Source: Strongylocentrotus purpuratus (taxonomy: Eukaryota; Echinodermata; Echinoidea; Camarodonta; Strongylocentrotidae). Taken from it: 64,000 nucleotides of DNA. Positions within the stretch are counted from its first letter, which is position 1. The number at the start of each line of letters is the position of its first letter. Position numbers and translations under genes: made by a program. Below the pieces are notes generated by a model. That model saw only the letters and a program-made list of their open reading frames with translations, was not told where the DNA came from and made no database searches. Below are positions 63,201 through 64,000 of the stretch, in pieces. The stretch is taken from positions 24,118,095-24,182,094 of the forward strand of contig NW_022145606.1 in assembly GCF_000002235.5 (NCBI RefSeq). Reading direction: 5' to 3'.

Positions 63201-64000
63201 GATAAATGAAAGAAGAAAGGAAAGTTATCAGTACTGGAATACAAAACAGTATTTGATAGAAGAGAGAGTGGGGAATGTAGAGAAAATGAAGGAAGATAGA
63301 GAGTTTAAGGGAGAGAAACAGAGTGATATAGAGAGATATTAATTCATTACAAAACATAACAGAGAGAGAGAGAGAGAAAGGGAGAGACGTTGAGAAGAGA
63401 GAGAGAGAGAGAGAGAGAGAGGGATAGTGAAAGTGAAAGAGAAAGGTAGAGAGAGAGAGAGAAAGGGACTGACATACCTGTAGCAGTATTAGTAGAATGA
63501 TCCACTGCTGGGCCCATACCACCGGACCCAGACCCCCATGACCAATCAAAATCATTGTTGTACACATTTGTCCAGTCACAGAGGTCGATCTCAAAGTCAC
63601 ACTCGGCTGCAGAAGGAAAAAAAATGTAAATCAGACAAGAAAAAGATATTCAAAAGAAAATAAAGGGGGGGGGGGAGACCTTAACATTAGGCCTGCAAAG
63701 AAATAATAAGTTGTGTATCAGTCAACAACATAGTTAACAAAAAAATAGGAGGGGAGGGGAGGAACCTGAAAATTAGACCTAAAATTAATTGGCTTTAAAT
63801 GTATTGTTGTTCCCGAATCATCTTAATGATAGTATCAACATCAAATGTTCTCTTACCAAACCTGCAATGTAATTACGGTTCAAATAATATGCTATGGGGA
63901 CTTACGTTACCCAATACCATCGAGATAGAAATTCGCGAAAAAACTGTCATTTTCCCATCATAAGGTTACCTGTTGGTGGACACTCTCCTCCACTGAGACT
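15815..64000 (-). CDS. MAM/LDLa-repeat type I membrane receptor, MALRD1-like (3' 47 exons; 5' end outside window)
   Basis: I joined 47 minus-strand exons by reading conserved MAM and LDLa motifs and matching GT..AG borders and phases; every junction keeps frame. The visible coding length is 6,660 nt, about 2,219 residues plus the stop at 15815-15817. Order: end of one MAM domain, MAM1-MAM11 with six interspersed LDLa modules, a Thr/Pro stalk, one transmembrane helix and a ~52-residue cytoplasmic tail ending in an FxNPxY motif. Every intron at a domain border is phase 1, so the modules are 1-1 cassettes suited to exon shuffling. MAM domains are adhesive extracellular folds; LDLa modules bind calcium and ligands. 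The architecture resembles vertebrate MALRD1 (DIET1), but no EGF module is visible here, so orthology is inferred. Start codon, signal peptide and promoter lie beyond 64000. Exons are listed under the domain entries. Confidence 0.95.
15914..15949 (-). CDS. Duplicated, possibly alternative, terminal exon lacking the NPxY tyrosine
   Basis: Eighty-seven bases upstream (in gene order) of the true last exon lies a near-copy with the same acceptor context (CTAATTTGCAG). It is in phase 0 with exon 16477-16536 and reads [11 protein letters not shown] followed by TAA. Splicing to it would give a tail ending at NPM, without the tyrosine. It may be used, or may be a decayed duplicate; RNA is needed to tell. 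Confidence 0.55.
   Translation of the reverse strand, partial: TSGKEGFSNPM
15971..16166. repeat. GA dinucleotide microsatellite ending in a G run
   Basis: About 190 bp of gaga with sparse interruptions. The long serine/leucine frames on both strands come from this tract. It lies 22 bp upstream, in gene order, of the duplicated last exon. Confidence 0.9.
16743..17513. mobile_element. piggyBac-like non-autonomous element with TTAA target sites
   Basis: TTAA at 16739-16742 is followed by CCCTAAAAAGGCCG; at the right, CGGCCTTATTAGGG is followed by TTAA at 17514-17517. The ~14-bp inverted ends beginning CCCT and the TTAA duplications are piggyBac hallmarks. The 771-bp interior has a long C run and the palindromic ggccgcgaagcggcc at ~16833 and no transposase frame. 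It sits in the intron before exon 16477-16536. Confidence 0.75.
18473..18645. repeat. Minisatellite, unit agtaaaacctaact (~14-15 bp)
   Basis: About eleven degenerate copies of taaa(a/g)cctaactag in a row in the intron between the TM exon and the next tail exon. Confidence 0.85.
18882..19057. mobile_element. 176-bp MITE with ~30-bp inverted ends
   Basis: The left end ggcttacttcgattcatcgg and the complement of the right end ggctttctttgaatcatcgg match, continuing through gtcgcgtcg-like sequence. No coding. Located 25 bp from the TM exon, on the donor side. Confidence 0.75.
19082..19175 (-). CDS. Transmembrane helix exon
   Basis: A 94-nt exon: [13 protein letters not shown], then [14 protein letters not shown] and the stop-transfer SKKRG. 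The ~25-residue hydrophobic run followed by Lys-Lys-Arg sets the topology as type I, with the MAM/LDLa repeats outside. The exon leaves in phase 2 (AGA GG|GTGAGT), the only phase-2 junction in the gene. Confidence 0.95.
19594..19700 (+). mobile_element. 5'-truncated copy of the tRNA-Thr-type SINE
   Basis: tgccctttaaggcataagtc, ctcattgaattacc and tttcttagcagtcaggc match the body and tail of the SINE at 53338; the tRNA head is missing. Confidence 0.6.
19720..20370 (-). CDS. Thr/Pro-rich extracellular stalk (end of one exon plus one whole exon)
   Basis: The end of exon 20304-20448 reads [18 protein letters not shown], and exon 19720-19797 (phase 1-1) reads [15 protein letters not shown] followed by [11 protein letters not shown]. 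Dense Thr/Ser/Pro next to a membrane helix is typical of an O-glycosylated mucin-like stalk that holds the MAM/LDLa array off the membrane; the glycosylation is inferred. Confidence 0.88.
20110..20222 (+). mobile_element. SINE tail fragment ('gcgctatataaat')
   Basis: gagcgccttgagcaccatgc, gtgcgctatataaatatcc and a terminal att run are a recurrent short-retroelement tail style. Left border unclear. Confidence 0.45.
20371..22643 (-). CDS. MAM domain 11 (four exons), membrane-proximal
   Basis: Exons 22506-22643, 21875-21972, 21281-21442 and 20304-20448. Motifs: [65 protein letters not shown] and closing PGC. The last exon runs on into the Thr/Pro stalk. Intron 21973-22505 contains a 149-bp short inverted-repeat element. 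Confidence 0.93.
21085..21116. repeat. Adjacent T and G homopolymer runs
   Basis: A run of more than 20 T is followed at once by more than 12 G. No flanking element ends were recognised. Confidence 0.8.
22092..22180 (+). repeat. Dispersed repeat shared with 26399-26478
   Basis: Both copies contain taacgaaccttat, an attcatg/atgtt stretch and gcatgagcaga followed by (a)cttgct or actcgct. Family unknown. Confidence 0.5.
22278..22426. mobile_element. 149-bp MITE with CAGGGACTCGTTTC ends
   Basis: Left cagggacccgtttcccaaag and right gtttgaaacgagtccctg are inverted. The interior repeats aatgacaaat and its complement. No target duplication resolved. Confidence 0.7.
23000..23108 (-). CDS. LDL-receptor class A module 6 (fused to the last MAM10 exon)
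   Basis: Exon 23000-23216 closes MAM10 and continues into this module: [31 protein letters not shown]. The acidic box is altered (CIDITDE instead of CxDGSDE) and there is one extra cysteine, so calcium binding is doubtful. Confidence 0.88.
23136..25527 (-). CDS. MAM domain 10 (three exons)
   Basis: Exons 25387-25527, 24407-24681 and the first part of 23000-23216. Motifs: [62 protein letters not shown] and closing DNC. The second segment is one exon of about 275 nt. Intron 23217-24406 is repeat-poor apart from a TTTA run. Confidence 0.92.
24014..24046. repeat. TTTA tetranucleotide microsatellite
   Basis: Seven or so tttat units. The next ~280 bp (a segment with gtggctccatcag) looks repeat-like but could not be assigned. 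Confidence 0.7.
25199..25330 (+). mobile_element. hAT-type element end (CAGTGGCGGATCCAGG) with G run
   Basis: cagtggcggatccaggattt is followed by T-rich sequence, a 17-18-bp G run and a C-rich stretch. A GA microsatellite lies just left. The opposite end was not found, so this is a fragment or its right end has decayed. Confidence 0.55.
25640..25800. mobile_element. SINE-like tail ('tatagcgcttaatac')
   Basis: An aat-rich run, then tatagcgcttaatacaaa, tctaagtgctttaca and ctccctggggagcataccag. A related piece (taagcgctttacattg) lies at 38530-38580. Family inferred from style only. Confidence 0.45.
26399..26478 (+). repeat. Dispersed repeat shared with 22092-22180
   Basis: See the partner copy; the match is colinear over about 75 bp. 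Confidence 0.5.
26633..26749 (-). CDS. LDL-receptor class A module 5
   Basis: A phase 1-1 exon of 117 nt: [30 protein letters not shown]. Six cysteines and a complete calcium box. The acceptor is TATACCTCAAG|GT. Confidence 0.94.
27356..29136 (-). CDS. MAM domain 9 (four exons)
   Basis: Exons 28990-29136, 28312-28409, 27803-27967 and 27310-27430. Motifs: [73 protein letters not shown] and closing PGC. The last exon continues with a short linker ([13 protein letters not shown]) before LDLa5. Confidence 0.93.
28491..28640 (-). repeat. Two tandem copies of the donor end of exon 28990-29136
   Basis: The exon ends with DHTLNNPSG and a donor. The complementary string acctgatggattattaaggg recurs at ~28524 and, more diverged, at ~28613, each preceded by gacattttc(g/a)ggtaatcttg (period ~89). 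They keep splice-donor-like sequence but no acceptor. Confidence 0.75.
29324..29420 (-). CDS. LDL-receptor class A module 4 (fused to the last MAM8 exon)
   Basis: Exon 29324-29513 encodes both the end of MAM8 and this LDLa with no intron between them. Cysteines: PCEVKC, LLC, KKC and [15 protein letters not shown]. The calcium box DGTDE is intact. LDLa6 has the same MAM-LDLa fused exon layout, so the pair may be one ancestral cassette duplicated. Confidence 0.92.
29442..31687 (-). CDS. MAM domain 8 (four exons; shortened first segment)
   Basis: Exons 31586-31687, 30795-30913, 30124-30279 and the first part of 29324-29513. Motifs: [45 protein letters not shown]. The first exon is only 102 nt and lacks both DFDW and the GPxxDHT box found in nearly every other MAM here; it reads FAWMRDQSD instead. 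The domain is in frame with intact splice sites, so this looks like divergence and not loss of coding capacity. Confidence 0.88.
31376..31558. repeat. TTC/CTC-rich microsatellite
   Basis: Pyrimidine-rich triplets on the plus strand, in the intron just downstream of exon 31586-31687. Frames across it are artefacts. Confidence 0.85.
31757..32185. repeat. ATC/ACC/CTC triplet tract with an embedded minisatellite
   Basis: Mostly cat, cac and ctc triplets. From ~32020 to 32125 a higher-order unit (cctccttaagatcatcat, then accaccaccatcaccat) repeats two to three times. Fills most of the intron next to the LDLa3 exon. Confidence 0.85.
32203..32358 (-). CDS. LDL-receptor class A module 3
   Basis: A phase 1-1 exon of 156 nt. 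A Pro-rich lead ([10 protein letters not shown]) precedes six cysteines: [17 protein letters not shown] and AAC, with [10 protein letters not shown] as the acidic box. The donor is followed almost at once by a long ATC/ACC repeat. Confidence 0.9.
33071..41461 (-). CDS. MAM domain 7 (four exons, with a 6.4-kb internal intron)
   Basis: Exons 41312-41461, 40821-40927, 39596-39760 and 33058-33148. Motifs: [68 protein letters not shown] and closing PDC. The middle segment is split by a phase-0 intron after TYCR. The last intron (33149-39595) contains the complete 5.28-kb long-TIR transposon, and next to exon 39596-39760 a series of copies of its donor half. Confidence 0.92.
33340..33380. repeat. 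Palindromic GGCGGCCATTTT motif in left TIR (first of a series)
   Basis: catggcggccattttttcaaaatggccgccatg is a near-perfect palindrome. Similar palindromes recur at ~34110-34145 and ~34275-34305, and as mirror copies at ~37405-37430, ~37565-37590 and ~38325-38355. In each arm they sit in ~165-bp subrepeats starting agctaaacctgaccaaaaag. Confidence 0.8.
34551..37140 (+). pseudogene. Transposon protein remnant: PIN/FEN1-like domain plus CXC cysteine cluster
   Basis: Blocks in order: [10 protein letters not shown] (34610); [15 protein letters not shown] (34740-34780); [10 protein letters not shown] and [12 protein letters not shown] (34870-34990); ITFDQPLCW (35170); [30 protein letters not shown] and SLRSISTWV (35250-35590); FDGYDST with [15 protein letters not shown], then [12 protein letters not shown] and [13 protein letters not shown] (36080-36400); [17 protein letters not shown] (36530); [30 protein letters not shown] (36990-37080). 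The acidic FDG and GDDTDLL motifs fit a PIN/FEN1-like nuclease fold, and the last block is CXC-like; both are inferences by eye. The frame is interrupted several times, so this copy is inactive. Confidence 0.7.
34791..34845. repeat. Perfect 21-bp inverted repeat inside the transposon coding region
   Basis: agatatcgatggaggtgacct at 34791-34811 is exactly complementary to 34825-34845 with a 13-base loop. The right arm encodes the expected protein ([13 protein letters not shown]); the left arm is an inverted duplicate. Confidence 0.85.
38975..39487 (-). repeat. Series of decayed copies of the donor half of exon 39596-39760
   Basis: The exon's last ~105 bp plus donor (cttacctggaagttgagatc on the plus strand) recur at 39383, nearly intact, encoding [11 protein letters not shown] and [10 protein letters not shown] before a GT donor. 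More diverged copies start at ~39231, ~39077 and ~38965. Spacings are 210, then ~150. Confidence 0.8.
39886..40205. repeat. TATC/CTAT-rich degenerate microsatellite
   Basis: Irregular ctat and atct units over ~300 bp, densest at 40098-40192. Confidence 0.6.
42018..42146 (-). CDS. LDL-receptor class A module 2
   Basis: A phase 1-1 exon of 129 nt and the most canonical LDLa in the gene: [31 protein letters not shown] and a final cysteine. The acidic calcium box is complete. Confidence 0.95.
42419..42640 (-). mobile_element. hAT-type fragment with multiple C and G runs
   Basis: Ends at the right with cctgtatccgccactg (complement CAGTGGCGGATACAGG, the hAT-type end), preceded by 9-19-bp C and G runs and A/T runs. 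The left end is not clear. May be two nested copies. Confidence 0.5.
42897..44594 (-). CDS. MAM domain 6 (three exons)
   Basis: Exons 44454-44594, 43636-43892 and 42887-42971. Motifs: [57 protein letters not shown] and closing EGC. The usual DFDW box is replaced by THKFIRNQG. The MYV and GAAYAVLSS segment after the first intron is well conserved with the other copies. Confidence 0.92.
43548..43612 (+). mobile_element. 3' fragment of the tRNA-Thr-type SINE
   Basis: cttacaagcatatacattct, then agtcacgtaaaacaatcatc matches the SINE end at ~53490-53550. It abuts the donor of exon 43636-43892. Confidence 0.6.
45106..45222 (-). CDS. LDL-receptor class A module 1
   Basis: A single phase 1-1 exon of 117 nt. 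It shows six cysteines in LDLa spacing (CDFVC, KC, IC, QC and LDC) with [15 protein letters not shown] where the usual calcium box is CxDGSDE. Ala replaces Ser and Asn replaces the first Asp, so calcium binding may be weaker than in LDLa2. A decayed copy of this exon's acceptor half lies at about 45288-45420. Confidence 0.9.
45288..45420 (-). repeat. Decayed copy of the LDLa1 exon (acceptor side)
   Basis: Plus-strand cattaagacacaaagtcaca and gacacttgtctgtcc match the exon's cattgagacacaaagtcaca and aacacttgtccgttcc, with the intron edge (agagaggtccacaaatatc versus aagaggacaaatatg) also copied. The frame is lost. Confidence 0.75.
45865..49150 (-). CDS. MAM domain 5 (three exons)
   Basis: Exons: end of 49012-49246, then 48086-48312 and 45861-45984. 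Motifs: [61 protein letters not shown] and closing GVC. The donor after GTLYG is the non-consensus GTCAGA. Intron 45985-48085 carries a tandem array derived from the edge of exon 45861-45984, a CR1-like LINE tail and a short inverted-repeat element. Confidence 0.92.
46081..46455 (-). repeat. Tandem repeat (period 151) derived from the acceptor edge of exon 45861-45984
   Basis: Two full units and a partial third start at 46081, 46232 and 46383. Each has gacgtcat(a/g)aaatgag(a/g)tatcag, taaggccgaa(t/a)gga and g(t/a)cctgtg(tg)atctatgg, matching 45884 onward in the exon and its intron flank. All units share an internal ~46-bp deletion relative to the exon, so they amplified from one deleted copy. 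Confidence 0.85.
46550..47640 (-). mobile_element. 3' end of a CR1/L2-like LINE
   Basis: Minus-strand frame 47098-47379 contains [15 protein letters not shown] and [19 protein letters not shown] then FKRKLRKTL, the C-terminal signature of CR1/L2/Jockey-type reverse transcriptases (TR ... WNSLP ... F...L). Sequence down to ~46550 is probably its 3' UTR, including a GA repeat at 46915-46965. Heavily 5'-truncated. Confidence 0.6.
47647..47800 (+). repeat. 'gagataaccacctg' repeat family, copy 2
   Basis: gtagctacttgctccctcta, ggtccccgtgatcctctttt and gatgagataaccacctgtca match the copies at 13.4 and 52 kb. Confidence 0.65.
47801..48044. mobile_element. 244-bp MITE with GTGACGT ends
   Basis: The left gtgacgttatcaaaaaatct is the inverse of the right agatttttatgacgtcac, and the arms continue with aatttctcaatttt and its complement (~45 bp). 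Its right end is 42 bp from the donor of exon 48086-48312. Confidence 0.75.
48484..48583 (-). repeat. Decayed copy of part of exon 48086-48312
   Basis: catcagccccgtctatatga and ctccatacaacgtgtggata match the exon at 48187-48235 (catcagccccgcccatgtga, ctccatacaacgtgtagata). Lies 170 bp upstream of the exon in gene order. Confidence 0.8.
48663..48800. mobile_element. 138-bp MITE with GGnCCCGT ends
   Basis: Left ggccccgtcttgctt and right cgtaaaacgggaccc are inverted; the interior has ttgcgatt repeats. Confidence 0.6.
49163..51477 (-). CDS. MAM domain 4 (four exons)
   Basis: Exons 51346-51477, 50576-50721, 50127-50243 and the first part of 49012-49246. Motifs: [54 protein letters not shown]; final cysteine in TEPC. 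The middle segment is split in two by a phase-0 intron after SVLQ. Decayed copies of parts of exons 50576-50721 and 50127-50243 lie beside them in the introns. Confidence 0.92.
49330..49460. repeat. CAT/CAC/ATC triplet tract
   Basis: Interrupted cat, cac and atc triplets; a second block lies at 49586-49750. Frames across them are repeat products. Confidence 0.8.
49505..49585 (-). repeat. Decayed copy of the donor half of exon 50127-50243
   Basis: tgattctgagctggtgtaat and gtgactgtattcat match the exon (tgactctgagctggtgtaat, gtgactgtattcat at 50132-50198). Located 0.54 kb downstream of the exon in gene order, between two triplet tracts. Confidence 0.8.
49776..50090 (+). mobile_element. 3' fragment of a Tx1/L1-clade LINE
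   Basis: The plus-strand frame reads [18 protein letters not shown], then [16 protein letters not shown] and DKWRHVL, the C-terminal end of Tx1-like ORF2. It sits between the exon copy at 49505 and the true exon at 50127. Confidence 0.65.
50398..50495. repeat. GAA/AAG microsatellite
   Basis: Purine-rich triplets on the plus strand in the intron between the two middle MAM4 exons. Confidence 0.8.
50876..50945 (-). repeat. Decayed copy of the acceptor edge of exon 50576-50721
   Basis: acattggcaagcatgtgtgt then ccttaataaagaagaaaagt parallels the exon edge at ~50700-50740 (atatcggcaaacatgacgtgt, ccttaaaaaagaagaaaaat). The acceptor TTAAG is preserved. Confidence 0.75.
51660..51780. repeat. GA-rich microsatellite
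   Basis: gagaga and aaagagagacaaag units. Similar short GA tracts lie at 25130-25157, 40531-40555, 41880-41910 and 63361-63465. Confidence 0.8.
52105..54516 (-). CDS. MAM domain 3 (three exons)
   Basis: Exons 54373-54516, 53054-53310 and 52095-52185. Motifs: [52 protein letters not shown] and DIALDDI, closing with GAC. The phases 1/0/1 match the other MAM cassettes. A tRNA-derived SINE begins 27 bp upstream of the acceptor of the middle exon, on the plus strand. Confidence 0.93.
52237..52850. repeat. Inverted pair of the 'gagataaccacctg' family (possible fold-back element)
   Basis: 52237-52475 carries the family inverted (ggtggttacctcataaaatcagctct) and 52676-52850 carries it direct (agagctgatttgatgagata). 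The arms share ~170 bp and enclose ~200 bp of unrelated sequence. It may be a fold-back transposon or two chance insertions. Confidence 0.6.
53338..53560 (+). mobile_element. tRNA-Thr-derived SINE
   Basis: The head gcgatagctcagttggtaga, anticodon loop tctcgtaa and B box gggttccaaac resemble tRNA-Thr(CGT). The body has tgccctttggtaaggcatta and the tail ttagcagtcacgtaaaataa followed by an aat run. The 5' and 3' tRNA ends do not pair. Truncated relatives are at 19594 and 43548. Confidence 0.8.
54662..54884. mobile_element. 207-bp non-autonomous hAT element with exact 8-bp target duplication
   Basis: tataccat at 54662-54669 and again at 54877-54884 flank an element running from TAGTGGCGTACGCAAG to CTTGCGTACGCGCCTG. 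The inverted ends and 8-bp duplication are diagnostic of hAT. The interior is G runs and an A/T tract with no coding. Confidence 0.9.
55251..58263 (-). CDS. MAM domain 2 (four exons) and Pro/Thr linker
   Basis: Exons: end of 58125-58359, then 57111-57197, 55885-56054 and 55211-55331. The domain reads [23 protein letters not shown], then [32 protein letters not shown] and DTAIDDV. The second MAM segment is split by an extra phase-1 intron after FESTSG, unlike MAM1, 3, 5 and 6, where it is one exon. After the last cysteine (DAPC) the exon continues with a short Pro/Thr linker ending IPTFG. The acceptor of 55885-56054 uses a (CTT)n microsatellite as its pyrimidine tract. Confidence 0.92.
55637..55868. 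repeat. ATC/ACC/CTC triplet tract
   Basis: Nearly pure cat, cac and cct triplets, ending ~17 bp from the donor of exon 55885-56054. Asp-rich and His-rich frames across it are artefacts. Confidence 0.85.
56221..56757. repeat. Long GAA/AAG purine tract (~540 bp)
   Basis: Plus strand almost wholly A and G in aag, gaa and agaaaa units; the pre-mRNA of the gene carries the complementary UUC/CUU strand. Long Ser/Phe/Leu and Lys/Arg frames are artefacts. Confidence 0.95.
58276..63606 (-). CDS. MAM domain 1 (three exons)
   Basis: Exons 63478-63606, 62671-62933 and the first part of 58125-58359. The first starts [12 protein letters not shown] and contains NDFDW and GPAVDHS; the second contains [10 protein letters not shown] and EQGDVW; the third reads IYFEAISGG then DIAIDDI and closes with QPC. 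These are the standard MAM landmarks in order, with the four expected cysteines. The last exon also begins MAM2, so no intron separates the two domains. The 4.3-kb intron 58360-62670 holds a broken transposon on the opposite strand. Confidence 0.93.
58640..58995 (+). mobile_element. Probable retroelement 3' end
   Basis: T-rich sequence with gtattgtattgtaaatg and a terminal gatgaatgaaataaagtta, resembling a LINE 3' UTR with a polyadenylation-type ending. No coding part; family unknown. Confidence 0.35.
59188..61424 (+). pseudogene. Broken DDE-like transposase gene (unassigned family)
   Basis: The first ~280 residues form an open frame with a Lys-rich, coiled-coil-like N-terminus ([31 protein letters not shown]) and [15 protein letters not shown]. 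Later pieces in various frames: [20 protein letters not shown] (~60280), FLGGDYKFI (~60510), [20 protein letters not shown] (~60745), [17 protein letters not shown] (~61235). DGT, GGDxK and VVDxxH are the kind of acidic blocks seen in RNase H-fold (DDE) transposases and recall RAG1/Transib spacing; that link is tentative. Several frame breaks and a 310-bp inverted-repeat insertion at the 3' end make it inactive. It lies antisense in the MAM1 intron. Confidence 0.65.
61396..61705. mobile_element. 310-bp MITE with GGGGGTGTTTCACAAA ends
   Basis: ggggtgtttcacaaagatcc and ggatgtttgtgaaacacccc are inverted, followed inward by taggttgaacttatctcta and its near-complement. Inserted in the transposase remnant. 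Confidence 0.8.
62538..62582 (-). repeat. Decayed copy of the donor end of exon 62671-62933
   Basis: tgttatccgcgagatatcga followed by ctgtagctgatctcga matches the exon's ttatccgcagtcggggagat and atcgactgtagccgacctc. Lies ~90 bp downstream of the exon in gene order, beside a G run at 62597. Confidence 0.75.
63970..64000 (-). CDS. Partial exon: end of the most upstream MAM domain
   Basis: The 31 visible bases read [10 protein letters not shown], the closing strand and last cysteine of a MAM domain, then the donor CAG|GTAACC (phase 1). The exon runs off the right edge, which shows that the gene continues upstream. Confidence 0.85.

Noticed and set aside
1-64000. CRISPR array or prokaryotic operons
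   Set aside because: No regular repeat-spacer array; spliced exons, SINEs and LINEs show animal nuclear DNA.
1-64000. LTR retroelement or Polinton
   Set aside because: No LTR pair, integrase, gag or capsid-like frame was recognised; the long-TIR unit at 33-38 kb is far too small for a Polinton and shows no capsid or DNA polymerase.

Overview
The window is animal nuclear DNA: AT-rich, intron-rich and crowded with transposon remains. The tRNA-headed SINEs, the dispersed 'gcgctatataaat' tails and the hAT-type ends reading GTGGCGGATCCAGG or GTGGCGTACGCAAG suggest a marine invertebrate deuterostome, most likely an echinoderm such as a sea urchin. That is an inference from repeat style; no species marker was seen.

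One large gene dominates the minus strand from beyond the right edge (64000) to about 15.64 kb. I could join 47 exons, all with GT..AG borders and matching phases. They encode about 2,219 residues: the tail of one MAM domain, eleven further MAM domains, six LDL-receptor class A (LDLa) modules, a Thr/Pro stalk, one transmembrane helix and a short cytoplasmic tail ending [10 protein letters not shown]. The order is MAM1-5, LDLa1, MAM6, LDLa2, MAM7, LDLa3, MAM8, LDLa4, MAM9, LDLa5, MAM10, LDLa6, MAM11, stalk, TM, tail. This is a type I surface receptor of the MALRD1-like class. The tail holds a complete FxNPxY clathrin-adaptor signal. The 5' end, signal peptide and promoter lie outside the window.

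Region 0-15.6 kb is downstream intergenic DNA. It holds a hairpin element, a decayed ~690-bp tandem satellite (0.69-3.7 kb), hAT-like ends, a dead Tx1/L1-clade LINE (6.3-10.56 kb), an inverting minisatellite (11.4-11.7 kb), a tRNA-Ser-derived SINE (13.03 kb) and a 'ggtctaat' repeat (14.7 kb). I see no host gene there.

Region 15.6-64 kb is the gene. Its introns carry a piggyBac-like element (16.7 kb), several short inverted-repeat elements, a 5.28-kb transposon with 1.3-kb terminal inverted repeats (33.2-38.5 kb), LINE fragments (47 and 50 kb), a tRNA-Thr-derived SINE (53.3 kb), a hAT element with an exact 8-bp target duplication (54.67 kb), a 540-bp GAA tract (56.2 kb) and a broken DDE-like transposon (59.2-61.4 kb, opposite strand).

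Three things deserve follow-up. First, at least nine exons have a decayed partial copy beside them: donor-edge copies lie downstream and acceptor-edge copies upstream, as tandem duplications across exon-intron borders should leave. Second, the last exon is duplicated: the nearer copy keeps an acceptor but ends at GFSNPM, without the tyrosine signal, so splicing could switch the endocytic motif. Third, the 5.28-kb element combines subrepeat-bearing long inverted repeats with a protein that looks like a PIN/FEN1-type nuclease plus a CXC cysteine cluster; I cannot place it in a named superfamily.
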